Positions 9,264-17,000 of a stretch of 64,000 nucleotides of DNA are shown piece after piece; the stretch's first letter is position 1; every line of letters starts with the position of its first letter. The DNA comes from CBDHFQ01 sp965262565. GTDB taxonomy: Bacteria > Bacteroidota > Bacteroidia > J057. A program made the translations under genes and the position numbers. The stretch lies in NCBI GenBank assembly GCA_965262565.1, contig CBDHFQ010000008.1:310001-374000 (forward strand), in the 5' to 3' direction. The notes beneath the pieces were generated by a model. The model did no database searches and had not been told where the DNA came from. It saw only the letters and a list, made by a program, of their open reading frames with translations.

Positions 9264-9605
9264 ATGCAAGATTTGGAAAATCATACGCTCATGTTTGCAC
9301 AAGCCGTTCGAACATTTGTCAGGGCTCTTCCCATGACTGTAGCTAATGTAGAAGATATCAAGGAATTGGTGAGAATGTCAGGTGCAGTAGGTGCTACTTA
9401 CATTAGTGCAAACAGTTCCGCTCATAAGCGTGATTTTCTCGGAGGATTGCGTAAATGTAGTAATGATGCCAAAGTAGCTCAATATTATTTGCGTTTGCTG
9501 GATACTCAAGGAGTAGCCGATTTAGATGACCAGCGGCAAAAGCTGATTGCAGCAGCAGAAGAATTATCAAAAGTGTTTTCTACTTTAATGCAAAAGGTGC
9601 ATTGA
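9264..9605 (+). CDS. Four-helix-bundle protein (S23/IVP family) inside the Bat operon
   Basis: A 113-residue protein of the family first found encoded in 23S rRNA intervening sequences and later as free-standing genes. Family features seen are FAQAVRTFVRALP near the N-terminus, ELVRMSGAVGATYISANSS near 35-53, KRDFLGGLRKCSNDAKVAQYYLRLL near 55-80 and a final long helix. No enzyme activity is known; members form pentamers with a basic surface and may bind nucleic acid. It lies between batC and batD, 3 bases after batC, with its stop overlapping the region of the batD start, so it is co-transcribed. This is not part of the canonical Bat set. Confidence 0.8.
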   Translation: MQDLENHTLMFAQAVRTFVRALPMTVANVEDIKELVRMSGAVGATYISANSSAHKRDFLGGLRKCSNDAKVAQYYLRLLDTQGVADLDDQRQKLIAAAEELSKVFSTLMQKVH

Positions 9606-9607
9606 TT

Positions 9608-11485
9608 ATGAACTCATGTATTATGAAATATTCGTTCTTACTATTCATATTTCTGTGGGTAAGTATGCCCTTGGCCTTCTCTCAGAAATTCGTTGCTTTA
9701 GTAGACAAAAAAGAGGTGGGATTAAATGACGTTTTTCAAGTATCCTTTCGACTTGAAAATGCACAAGCTACTAAAATTACTCCTCCTTCTTTTGAGTCCT
9801 TCCAAATCGTAGGCGGTCCCAACCAATCTACGAGCATGCAAATTATCAATGGTCAGGTAAGCCAGTCCGTTACGTATTCCTTTTACCTTAGACCTACCAC
9901 TGAAGGGACTTTCAGCATAGGAAGTGCACAAGTCATCGTTGAGGGAAAAACGCTTAAGACCAACGAAATTTCTATAAAGGTGGTGAAGGGAACTCCTGCC
10001 AGTACGCCACAACGCAACAATAATGTGGTGGGCGGTGGAACGGGAAACAGCCAACAAGCTACCCCTTCTGAAGGGACGAATCAGAAGGCCTTAATGGACC
10101 AGCTAAAACAAAATATATTCGTACGTACCCTGGTAGATAAAACAAATGTTTATCAAGGGGAACAGATCGTTCTTACGTATAAATTGTACACGCGAGCTCA
10201 GTTTTCCAATGTCAACCTTTCCGAAAGTCCCACCTATAAAAGTTTTTGGGTAGAAGAGATTGATACTGGAGAAGCTCAATATAAGATGGAGGTTTATAAA
10301 GGACAGGAATATCGGACCGCTGTCATCCAGAAAGTTATTTTATTTCCTCAAAGACCTGGAAAACTCCGCATTGACCCCATAAAATTAGAATCACTGGTAA
10401 AGGTAAGATCTACTCGTGGCAGAAGACCTCAATCCATTTTCGATGCCTTTTTTGAAACTTATCAGGATGTTCCTTTTGAATTTTCCTCCAAGCCAGTAAC
10501 GATAAATGTAAAGGCTTTGCCTTCCGAGGGGCAACCAGCTAATTTTAATGGAGCTGTGGGAACTTATACCCTCAAGGCGACATTGGACAAAAATGAGACA
10601 CAAACAGATGAAGCAGTTACCATGAGTATAAAAATCAGTGGTAAAGGAAATATTAAGACCTTAGAGAATCCCAAATTAGATTTCCCCCCTGATTTTGATG
10701 TATTCGATCCTAAAATTTCTGATCAAGTGTCAAAGAAAGGAAGTGTGGTGCGGGGAAATAAGGCATTTGATTATTTGATTATCCCCAGAAATCCGGGAGA
10801 ATTCAGGTTGCCTTCTGTTAGCTTCTCTTATTTTGATTTGAGCAAGAAGAGATATGTAACCCTTAATTCGGAGGAGTTTTTGTTAGCGGTCGAGGGAGAG
10901 CCTAGAGACATGGGTGCAAGCGCCCCATTGGTAACAAATAAAGAAGATATAAAGCTGATAGGAGAGGATATAAGACATATAAAGGCTGATGAGACGACTA
11001 TACGGGAAAAAGGATATTCCTTTCTCAATTCTATTCCTTTTCTGGCGCTGTATATTCTTCCGTTTCTCATGTTTGGATTTTTGTTTTTCATGCGCAAGAA
11101 ACAGGAAGTGGCTGCTTCAGATGTAGCAGGTACGAGAAGTAAAAAAGCTACAAGGGTGGCCATTAAGCGACTTTCCCAAGCCCAGAAAGACCTATCTCAA
11201 GGAAACGAAAAAGCCTTTTATAAGGAAGTTTCCCAGGCAGTTTGGGGATATTTGGGAGATAAACTTGCGTTGGGTACTTCAGGTCTTTCCAGGGATCAGG
11301 TGAGAGAGGCATTGAATGAAAGGGGAGTAACAGATGAGTTGATTCAGCGATTGGTAAAATGGTTGAACAATGCTGAAATGGCGCTTTTTGCTCCTTCTGC
11401 TGCCCAGGGAGGTATGGAAGGTACTTATCAGGAGGCCAAAGAACTTATTACAACGATTGAAAGCGAATTGCGACACACTGCTTAA
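9608..11485 (+). CDS. batD: BatD, large exported membrane-anchored protein
   Basis: About 625 residues: signal peptide ending near LAFSQ, a long beta-sandwich external part typical of BatD (FRLENAQATKITPPSFESFQIVGGPNQS, then repeated Ig-like folds up to about 470), one membrane helix near 480-500 (FLALYILPFLMFGFLFFM) and a cytoplasmic helical tail. Segments such as GKGNIKTLENPKLDFPPDFDVFDPK mark the family. Starts at 9608 or 9623 both give a good signal peptide; the TTG at 9602 would overlap the previous stop and is unlikely. It lies in the canonical place before BatE. Confidence 0.85.
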   Translation: MNSCIMKYSFLLFIFLWVSMPLAFSQKFVALVDKKEVGLNDVFQVSFRLENAQATKITPPSFESFQIVGGPNQSTSMQIINGQVSQSVTYSFYLRPTTEGTFSIGSAQVIVEGKTLKTNEISIKVVKGTPASTPQRNNNVVGGGTGNSQQATPSEGTNQKALMDQLKQNIFVRTLVDKTNVYQGEQIVLTYKLYTRAQFSNVNLSESPTYKSFWVEEIDTGEAQYKMEVYKGQEYRTAVIQKVILFPQRPGKLRIDPIKLESLVKVRSTRGRRPQSIFDAFFETYQDVPFEFSSKPVTINVKALPSEGQPANFNGAVGTYTLKATLDKNETQTDEAVTMSIKISGKGNIKTLENPKLDFPPDFDVFDPKISDQVSKKGSVVRGNKAFDYLIIPRNPGEFRLPSVSFSYFDLSKKRYVTLNSEEFLLAVEGEPRDMGASAPLVTNKEDIKLIGEDIRHIKADETTIREKGYSFLNSIPFLALYILPFLMFGFLFFMRKKQEVAASDVAGTRSKKATRVAIKRLSQAQKDLSQGNEKAFYKEVSQAVWGYLGDKLALGTSGLSRDQVREALNERGVTDELIQRLVKWLNNAEMALFAPSAAQGGMEGTYQEAKELITTIESELRHTA

Positions 11486-11495
11486 CCGTCATATT

Positions 11496-12284
11496 ATGAG
11501 ACAATTACAGATCAACACGCTCTTTTTGTTAGGTTATGTGTTTTTATGGGGATTTCCGTTACAAGCCTCGGAACTGGAGATGGAATTGTTGTTCGAGCAG
11601 GCCAATAAAGCATATAACGGCTCAGATTATGAGGGAGCTATTACCCTTTATGATTCTATTCTTAATCAAGGATATGAGTCTGCTGATATTTATTACAATT
11701 TAGGGAATGCTCATTTTCGGTTGGGGAATGTGGGGCAGTCTATTTTATCTTATGAGCGTTCGTTGGAGCTTGATCCCGAACAACCTGATGCTGCATTTAA
11801 TTTGCGACTGGCTAATTTGAGGGTGGTAGACAATATAGAGCCTATGCCAGAGTTTTTGATTGTTACTTACGCTAAAGACTTCTTACACAGTCGTTCTTCT
11901 GGCAGTTGGGGATTATGGTCGATTGGCTTTTTATGGGCAGCGCTAGGGTTTGGAGCGGTGTTTTTATTTATGTCTTCCTATTCGGCTAAGCGATTAGGGT
12001 TCTTTGTAGGATTGCTGTGTTTGTTGATTTCGTTTGGCAGTTTGAGTTTGAGCTTGATCAAGCGTAATCACGAGATTAATAATCGATATGCTATTGTCTT
12101 AAATCAGAATGCGTATGTGAAGGCAAGTCCTTTCGGTCAGGCGAAAGATTTAGTGATTTTACATGAAGGGGTTAAAGTTCGTTTATTGAGAACGTCGGAG
12201 GAGTGGACAGAGATCCGAATTTCTGACAGTAATGTCGGGGAGATTGTGGGATGGGTAGAAAGTGGGGTTTTGGAGCAAATTTAA
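11496..12284 (+). CDS. batE: BatE, TPR and SH3-like protein
   Basis: 262 residues from the ATG at 11496 (MRQLQINTLFLLGYVFLWG), which gives a proper signal peptide; an upstream in-frame ATG would lie inside batD. Two to three TPR units (about 28-110, with DIYYNLGNAHFRLGNVGQSILSYERSL), two membrane helices (about 140-160 and 165-185), and a C-terminal SH3-like part (about 200-260, NQNAYVKASPFGQAKDLVILHEGVKVRLLR). This matches BatE of Bacteroidota. It closes the operon, and a hairpin terminator follows 6 bases later. Confidence 0.85.
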   Translation: MRQLQINTLFLLGYVFLWGFPLQASELEMELLFEQANKAYNGSDYEGAITLYDSILNQGYESADIYYNLGNAHFRLGNVGQSILSYERSLELDPEQPDAAFNLRLANLRVVDNIEPMPEFLIVTYAKDFLHSRSSGSWGLWSIGFLWAALGFGAVFLFMSSYSAKRLGFFVGLLCLLISFGSLSLSLIKRNHEINNRYAIVLNQNAYVKASPFGQAKDLVILHEGVKVRLLRTSEEWTEIRISDSNVGEIVGWVESGVLEQI

Positions 12285-12289
12285 TGTAT

Positions 12290-12315
12290 AGACGCATAAT
12301 GATAGTGATGCGTCT
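12290..12315 (+). terminator. Hairpin terminator after the Bat operon
   Basis: Perfect 8-bp stem AGACGCAT / ATGCGTCT with a 10-base loop, followed by TTTA. The T-run is weak. Position just after the batE stop supports termination of the Bat operon. Confidence 0.6.
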
Positions 12316-12342
12316 TTACAAGGGACCCTATGGGATGTTGGC

Positions 12343-12726
12343 CTAAAATAAATTCGGTAATAAGGTAGCTAGAAAGGCTGTGAGGAAATGGTTTATTACA
12401 GCAACAACCACAGCGAATACGGCTGCCATAATAAAGCCGCTCACTCTGAAACTGGTCATTACAGCATCGACAATGAGGATGGCTACGACATAGATGAAGA
12501 AGTTGATCAGCGATTTTCCTAATTGTTCAGCTCCCCCGAAAGAGATGCCCAGGTTGCCGAGCAGCCACCATAAGCCATAATTCACCAGGGAGATAAGGAT
12601 TCCCACCAAAATGGCTGTTCCAAAATTTTTTACTTTTACAAAGGGTAGAAGGAAAGCTGTGAGAGAGATGGCGAGTCCATTAAGTAACACTTCAATGACC
12701 CATTCTGCGGTGATGTTGATTGTCAT
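12343..12726 (-). CDS. Holin-like four-helix membrane protein
   Basis: 127 residues made of about four hydrophobic helices (roughly 10-27, 37-57, 65-90, 98-122) with short polar loops, resembling the phage holin family 4 / superfamily X-like proteins that are common single genes in bacterial chromosomes. No lysis genes lie near, so a role in phage release is unlikely. It is convergent with batE. Function is unknown. Confidence 0.6.
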   Translation of the reverse strand: MTINITAEWVIEVLLNGLAISLTAFLLPFVKVKNFGTAILVGILISLVNYGLWWLLGNLGISFGGAEQLGKSLINFFIYVVAILIVDAVMTSFRVSGFIMAAVFAVVVAVINHFLTAFLATLLPNLF

Positions 12727-12883
12727 GGTGTATGTGTTTGGTGTTGGATATATAAATTATACTAAAAATTGTTCAATTAGATGGGGCTGAGGTACATTTT
12801 TTATCAACAGCTTGGAATGTGGTGGGATAGAAATAGGGCTGCTTGGCGAAATTTGACGAAGGGGATATTCTTTTTACAAAAAG

Positions 12884-12914
12884 TTGGTGCTTGTCCAAAA
12901 AGCTTCTATATTTG
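12884..12914 (+). promoter_or_regulatory. Bacteroidota promoter for the tRNA cluster
   Basis: TTGG at 12884-12887 (-33) and TATATTTG at 12907-12914 (-7) are separated by about 20 bases, a close match to the TTG-N19-21-TAnnTTTG promoter of this phylum. The predicted start lies about 25 bases before the tRNA-Asp gene. Confidence 0.7.
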
Positions 12915-12943
12915 CAACACCTTTGGAAAAAGGGTATATGTAT

Positions 12944-13017
12944 GGTCCGGTAGTTCAGTTGGTTAGAATACATGCCTGTCACGCATGGGGTCGCGGGTTC
13001 GAGTCCCGTCCGGACCG
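12944..13017 (+). tRNA. tRNA-Asp(GTC)
   Basis: Complete cloverleaf of 74 bases. Acceptor arm GGTCCGG pairs with CCGGACC; the anticodon stem CATGC/GCATG carries loop CTGTCAC with anticodon GTC at 12978-12980; the T arm GCGGG-TTCGAGT-CCCGT is intact; discriminator G at 13017. CCA is not encoded. It is the only intact tRNA of what seems to have been a three-gene cluster. Confidence 0.97.
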
Positions 13018-13028
13018 CTGAAAATTAG

Positions 13029-13065
13029 AGAGTTACGAAGATGAATTTGTAACTCTTTTTTATTT
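13029..13065 (+). terminator. Terminator after tRNA-Asp
   Basis: 8-bp stem AGAGTTAC / GTAACTCT with a 12-base loop, directly followed by a run of T. A typical intrinsic terminator. Confidence 0.75.
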
Positions 13066-13147
13066 GCACGCAAATTTGATTTTTTCTTTTTCCCCTTATT
13101 TTTTATTCAATGTTTTGATTGACTTTCATGTCCTAGGCTAAAAATCT

Positions 13148-13220
13148 TCGGGCTAGTAGTGGAAAATCGGCCTTCTGCTTTGGGAGCAGGGAGTCGCAGG
13201 TTCGAATTCTGCCGCCTAGA
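13148..13220 (+). pseudogene. Degenerate tRNA-Pro(TGG)
   Basis: The 3' half keeps CTGC-TTTGGGA-GCAG (anticodon TGG) and the T arm GTCGCAGGTTCGAATTCTGC, which closely match bacterial tRNA-Pro. The 5' part TCGGGCT is plausible, but the D arm is unrecognisable and the acceptor ends TCGGGCT and GCCTAGA no longer pair well. I read it as a decayed gene. It sits about 130 bases after tRNA-Asp, and a similar T-rich tail follows. Confidence 0.7.
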
Positions 13221-13299
13221 CATTAGAAATGAGACACGTACATCAAAAATTGTTATAAGTTTTTTTATTTGCGCACGGTCAAGGATTTTTTGATTTTTT

Positions 13300-13382
13300 C
13301 GCGAAAAAGAAAGAATAGAGTCTAAAGAATGATCGCAGGGTTCATAACCCTGAGGTCGGGAGTTCGGTTTCTCCATGCGCCA
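13300..13382 (+). pseudogene. Degenerate tRNA-Met(CAT)
   Basis: The stretch CAGGGTTCATAACCCTG with anticodon CAT, then AGGTCGGGAGTTCG, is the anticodon and T region of an elongator tRNA-Met, and TGCGCCA resembles a 3' acceptor. Upstream of about 13331 there is no recognisable D arm and no pairing 5' acceptor. The left limit is therefore approximate. Confidence 0.65.
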
Positions 13383-13395
13383 CGATGAAAATTAA

Positions 13396-13432
13396 AGACT
13401 TATGACAATATGTTGTAAATCTTTTTTCTTTT
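13396..13432 (+). terminator. Terminator after the tRNA-Met remnant
   Basis: AGACTTATGACA pairs with TGTTGTAAATCT (one mismatch, two wobble pairs) around a 3-base loop and is followed by TTTTTCTTTT. The terminator has outlived the tRNA it served. Confidence 0.65.
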
Positions 13433-13578
13433 GTTACAACATTGTTACAACAGATCCATAGGTTACATGGGCTTAAATGGTCTTATTTGAGATGGGAAAA
13501 TTTTTTTGCAGATCGTTAAAAACCCTATGAATATCTCTTTCTCTAGAATTTCGTAGATTAAAGAGTTAAAATTAGAAC

Positions 13579-13794
13579 ATGTCTATTTCAGAAATAAAAA
13601 TACGGCTTCATCAACGGATTGAGCATCTCTCTGAAGCTCAGTTAAAGAAACTGTATAACATGCTGAATAAGTCTTTCCCTGAAGAAAGCAGTGAAAAAAA
13701 GCGGCAATTGGGTACCCTGCCTGGGCTGGTAAAATATATGTCTCCTGATTTTAATGAGCCGTTAGAGGACTTCAAAGAGTATATGCCTGAATGA
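13579..13794 (+). CDS. DUF2281-like antitoxin
   Basis: 71 residues, helical N-terminal half (EIKIRLHQRIEHLSEAQLKKLYNML) and a C-terminal part with LGTLPGLVKYMSPDFNEPLEDFKEYM, the pattern of DUF2281-type antitoxins that pair with PIN toxins. It would bind and inhibit its toxin and repress the operon. The stop overlaps the toxin ATG in an ATGA, the typical coupled layout. Since the toxin is frameshifted, the antitoxin may be an orphan. Confidence 0.65.
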   Translation: MSISEIKIRLHQRIEHLSEAQLKKLYNMLNKSFPEESSEKKRQLGTLPGLVKYMSPDFNEPLEDFKEYMPE

Positions 13795-14173
13795 TTTGCC
13801 TGATTGATACCCATGTTCTTTTGTGGGCGATTGAAAATAATCCCAAGCTATCGAATGAAGCCAGATCAATTTAGTCGATACCCAAAACGAAATTCTAATC
13901 AGTATTGCTTCTCTTTGGGAAATCTCGATCAAACTCAGTATTGATAAGCTTGAATTGGACTACCCGTTTGAACGGTTACTTTCTGAAATAGACAAACTGG
14001 GATTTACTGTCATCCCCATTAGTTTTGAAGCCTTAAAAATACTTAGAAACCTCCCCTTTCATCATAAAGATCCTTTTGACCGCCTTATTATCTCTGAGGG
14101 AATTGCTGCTGGCATATCTATTATTTCAGATGACCCTAAGTTCCATGGGTATGAAATGGAATTGATCTGGTAA
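13791..14173 (+). pseudogene. PIN-domain toxin (VapC-like) broken by a frameshift
   Basis: The ATG at 13791 opens MICLIDTHVLLWAIENNPKL, with the first PIN aspartate in DTHVLLW, and stops at TAG 13872-13874. In the -1 frame the protein continues at once: NLVDTQNEILISIASLWEIS (conserved Glu in LWEIS), then HHKDPFDRLIISEG (conserved Asp residues) and SDDPKF near the end, stopping at 14173. The joined product of about 127 residues has the full length of this family of RNases. A one-base insertion in AGATCAATTT near 13865-13872 explains the break. A sequencing error cannot be excluded. Confidence 0.8.
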
Positions 14174-14214
14174 TAGATATTTTGTATATTATAAGGTATA
14201 ATTCAATACCTGTT

Positions 14215-14340
14215 ATGTCCGATTTTGGAACCAGCCTAAATGTGATTTGCCTGGAATCTGAAGCTTTCTACGCTTTAGTTGAAAAAGTTGTAGACCGGCT
14301 CAAGGACCAGCAAAGTGCTCCGCCGGATAGAATGATTTAA
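14215..14340 (+). pseudogene. N-terminal fragment of a helix-turn-helix protein
   Basis: A 41-residue frame (start ATG 14215, stop TAA ending 14340) reading MSDFGTSLNVICLESEAFYALVEKVVDRLKD and so on. This resembles the N-terminal coiled segment of Bacteroidota excisionase-like helix-turn-helix proteins of mobile elements, just before their DNA-binding domain (a family segment of type DRWIS...EAM). The DNA-binding part is absent here. Too short for a sure call. Confidence 0.4.
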
Positions 14341-14430
14341 ATCCCATTTTTAAAAATTTTTACCAAGATGAACAGGAAAATCAAGAATAAAAATTCTATC
14401 ATTAAGCTAATGGCGAATTTTATTAAGAAT

Positions 14431-14464
14431 AATCGAGCAATATCTGTAAAGATATTGCTCGATT
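14431..14464 (-). terminator. Perfect hairpin after the DUF4334-type gene
   Basis: 14-bp perfect stem AATCGAGCAATATC / GATATTGCTCGATT with a 6-base loop, about 60 bases past the stop of the minus-strand gene. The flank is A/T-rich but has no clean T-run, so it may be a terminator or an mRNA end structure. Confidence 0.5.
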
Positions 14465-14522
14465 ATACTATAATTTGTTTTATCGTCACAGCTGCGATAG
14501 AACCCACTGATATCCGATTTCC

Positions 14523-15566
14523 TTATTTGCTGTATTTTTTCGTGAAATCTGTAAGTAGGTCTGCTGCCTCTTTTATTTTACCTTCAATACATAGCTGTAT
14601 TCCTGCAATTTGTGCCTCCTCCTGATCTACCACGAATGCAAAAAATTCTTTTTCTCCTTCTGGGGCAATCTTTCTCAATTCTTTAAGTTTTTCATTGTAA
14701 TTAACAGTTTGATCTAGCATCATTTTGAACGCAATAGAGTCTGGTAAGATATCTAAAGCCAAGCCACTTAAACCAACCTGTATGTTCGCTTTCATTCGTG
14801 GTTCTTGAGATAGATTATATTTGTTGGCATAAGGTGCATATTTTATCTGAAGAAATTCTTCAAATGCAACCCATGCGTCACAAAAGTATTTATCCTCATC
14901 GCTTGTTACTTTGGCTGCCATTCTTTGTGCACTCTTTAAAGCAAAGGCTCTGTTCTGTACTTCCATGTCGAATAATTCTAACACCTTTTCTTCCACTGCC
15001 TTGAGAGGTGCTATCTCATACTCAGAATTATCGTCTCTTTCCAAAACGAAGAAAAAAGGATCTGAGAGACGATTGGGTTCGCCTTTTAAATCCATAACAC
15101 CCAAGACTCGGTTGTGGTCTATTTTTACAAAAATATCAATGATAGAAACTTCGTCGTATATCATACTGGCTGATACTCTGCCCTTAAATTCAAGGTTCCT
15201 AAGTCTAGCTTTGCTTTCTTTTGTTTCAAGAGTAAATCTTCCCAATCTTACTACAGTACCTACAAATTCATCTGTAGGAAGAGTCATTCTAAATGGCATC
15301 ATCTTCGGATTGACGGACCATAATTCTTTTTTTTCATCCCCAAAAAATACAAGCGGATGTACTTCTTCGTCATTTAGATACATCTTGCCATACCAACCTG
15401 ATGCTTCAAAAAGACCATTAAAACGGTGTCCTGTATCAATATCATAGCCTTTCCACCTTCCATGCATAAATTCAGTAGAAATAGTTTCTAAGCTTTGGAA
15501 AACTTCATAAGCCTCTTCGGGAGTGGCTTTGCCATCTTCTAGTATTTTGTTAAGTAACTCTGACAT
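14523..15566 (-). CDS. GXWXG/DUF4334 protein fused to an unrecognised helical domain
   Basis: 347 residues, no signal peptide. Residues about 1-195 match the GXWXG plus DUF4334 pair: HGRWKGYDIDTGHRFNGLFE near 35-55 and later VSIIDIFVKIDHNRVLGVMDLKG, then FFFVLERDD. Residues about 195-345 form a second domain starting LFDMEVQNRAFAL, with AWVAFEEFLQIKYAPYANKYNLSQEPR and FVVDQEEAQIAG. The same domain makes up the whole mature part of the next gene upstream, so this is a domain fusion plus a paralogue. The biochemical role of either domain is unknown. Both genes lie downstream of a CRP-type palindrome. Confidence 0.65.
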   Translation of the reverse strand: MSELLNKILEDGKATPEEAYEVFQSLETISTEFMHGRWKGYDIDTGHRFNGLFEASGWYGKMYLNDEEVHPLVFFGDEKKELWSVNPKMMPFRMTLPTDEFVGTVVRLGRFTLETKESKARLRNLEFKGRVSASMIYDEVSIIDIFVKIDHNRVLGVMDLKGEPNRLSDPFFFVLERDDNSEYEIAPLKAVEEKVLELFDMEVQNRAFALKSAQRMAAKVTSDEDKYFCDAWVAFEEFLQIKYAPYANKYNLSQEPRMKANIQVGLSGLALDILPDSIAFKMMLDQTVNYNEKLKELRKIAPEGEKEFFAFVVDQEEAQIAGIQLCIEGKIKEAADLLTDFTKKYSK

Positions 15567-15603
15567 TGTGAAATTAATTTTGATTGATTAATTGTAAAAA
15601 GAT

Positions 15604-16197
15604 CTAATGATTGTTGTTGATAAAGTTGGCAAACAAGTCTGCTGCTTCTTGATTTTTATTTTCGATCCTATACTCTATAGCTTTTATCTGTAATTTCTCT
15701 TGCTCAACCACAAAGTGAGCAAATTCAAGATCCTCATCATTGGCATGATCTGGCAGCTTTCTGAGTTCCTCAAGGTAGTTTTTTGTTTGATTAAGCATTG
15801 ATTTATAGAATTTCTTCTTAGGAAGAATGTCTGAAGCTAATTTGCCAAAGAAAGCTTGAGCCTTGGCTGTTCCCCTAGGCTCCTGTGAAAGCCCATATTT
15901 CACGGCATAGGGTTTGTACTTACTTTGAAGAAATTCTTCGAAATCAACCCATGCATTGTAGAAGATCTTATCTCCATCTTTATTTACATTTTTGGAAATA
16001 CGTCCCATGCTCAATAGGGCAAAAGCCCTATTCTGCACTTCTCTATCAAAGAGTTGAATGAATGCTTTTTGGCGTTCTAAATCTCCACCTTCCTGACAGA
16101 ATGCTGGAAGTAGCATTATAGATAATCCTAGTGTTAGAGCACCTTTCAAGTATGTGCGTTTTAAACGCTGAATTTTTAAATTCATTTTCAGGTTCAT
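15604..16197 (-). CDS. Exported paralogue of the unrecognised helical domain
   Basis: 197 residues: a signal peptide (about 1-35, ending LPAFCQ) followed by one copy of the domain found at the C-terminus of the neighbouring DUF4334-type protein. Shared segments are LFDREVQNRAFALLSMGRI, AWVDFEEFLQSKYKPYAVKYGLSQEPRG, SDILPKKKFYKSMLNQT and FAHFVVEQEKLQIKAIEYRIE. It looks fully helical. It is transcribed first, 37 bases before the paralogue, so one copy is probably periplasmic and the other cytoplasmic. No catalytic motif is seen. Confidence 0.6.
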   Translation of the reverse strand: MNLKMNLKIQRLKRTYLKGALTLGLSIMLLPAFCQEGGDLERQKAFIQLFDREVQNRAFALLSMGRISKNVNKDGDKIFYNAWVDFEEFLQSKYKPYAVKYGLSQEPRGTAKAQAFFGKLASDILPKKKFYKSMLNQTKNYLEELRKLPDHANDEDLEFAHFVVEQEKLQIKAIEYRIENKNQEAADLFANFINNNH

Positions 16198-16265
16198 TTT
16201 AGTGTTAAATGTTTAACTACTAGCTAGAACCCAGATGACTAATGAGTGTTAAAGGTCATTAGCAT

Positions 16266-16285
16266 TTTGTGATATATATCACAAA
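16266..16285. promoter_or_regulatory. Perfect CRP/FNR-type palindrome
   Basis: TTTGTGATATATATCACAAA is a perfect 20-bp palindrome with the core TGTGA-N6-TCACA used by Crp-type regulators. It lies about 70 bases upstream of the start of the exported helical-domain gene, a proper place for an activator site, and it overlaps the end of the broken Crp/Fnr gene. Confidence 0.7.
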
Positions 16286-16520
16286 GAATATTTTTTTCTC
16301 AGCCGACTAAAATTTCGCGCGACATGCTGAGATAGGAGGCAAGGTAGGTGATCGGTATCCTATGGATGTATTCTGGATTGTTTTCCATGATATGAATGTA
16401 TCTTTCAAGTCCTTCCCGGTCAGCCAAATTTCGAGCATGTGTATCAATAAAATTTATGTATTCTTCCAACAGCTTAATTGAAAGATTGGCCACCATAATT
16501 TCAGTTTTCTCGAGACGCTT
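16279..16520 (-). pseudogene. Crp/Fnr-family regulator, C-terminal remnant
   Basis: The frame reads LADREGLERYIHIMENNPEYIHRIPITYLASYLSMSREIL, the helix-turn-helix region of Bacteroidota Crp/Fnr proteins, then stops early (VG, stop at 16299-16301). Adding one base restores the usual ending LSRLRKKYSL and stop at 16279-16281. The cyclic-nucleotide-binding N-terminal two thirds is missing: upstream of about 16515 an in-frame TAG appears and no Crp sequence continues. So it is both truncated and frameshifted. Confidence 0.7.
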
Positions 16521-16778
16521 CTATTGTTCCAAATTAAATCGCAGACAGTGACCATTACCAAACTTCATTGTTTTGAGGGTTAGCTTCGATCATAGTCTGC
16601 AAATGATCACAGCGCTTTTTATCAATTGGTCTTAGGGGTATTTTGCTTCAATCCTTTCTTCTACTGATGAATGATGCCGTAACGTAAAACTCAACGGGTG
16701 AAAAGAAAAAGATTGCCTGATCACCTGATTAGTCATAGACTTAGCAACAAATAATCATTGCCTACTCACCAATTGATC

Positions 16779-17000
16779 ATGTCAAAACTCACGATAAAAC
16801 AAGCAGTTCAGTACACTGGAAAGTCTGAGGCTTCCGTCCGGCGACTAGTCAGAAAATGGTCAGTGCCTACTCATGCCTATGCAAAGTATGTTCAGAAGGA
16901 AAAGGGCAAATATTACATTAGGGACCAGGCACTGAAAGACCATCCTGGTCAGAAGATTTATTGGTACTTTTTGATTTTCATATCCTTCAATATCAAGTAA
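16779..17000 (+). pseudogene. Helix-turn-helix fragment of a mobile-element protein
   Basis: The frame from ATG 16779 reads MSKLTIKQAVQYTGKSEASVRRLVRKW, a helix-turn-helix of the excisionase/MerR type, followed by EKGKYYIRDQALKDHPGQ, which resembles plasmid and transposon proteins of Bacteroidota. After about 16955 the family resemblance ends and the frame runs into a fragment read on the other strand. An upstream in-frame ATG at 16758 is less likely. Confidence 0.45.

Noticed and set aside
12343..12726. A phage or lysis module
   Set aside because: Only a lone holin-like gene is present; no endolysin or phage gene is near.
13107..13376. Minus-strand frame over the tRNA remnants
   Set aside because: It spans two tRNA-like stretches and has no family resemblance.
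14368..14625. Plus-strand frame
   Set aside because: It runs through a hairpin and into the antisense of the DUF4334-type gene.
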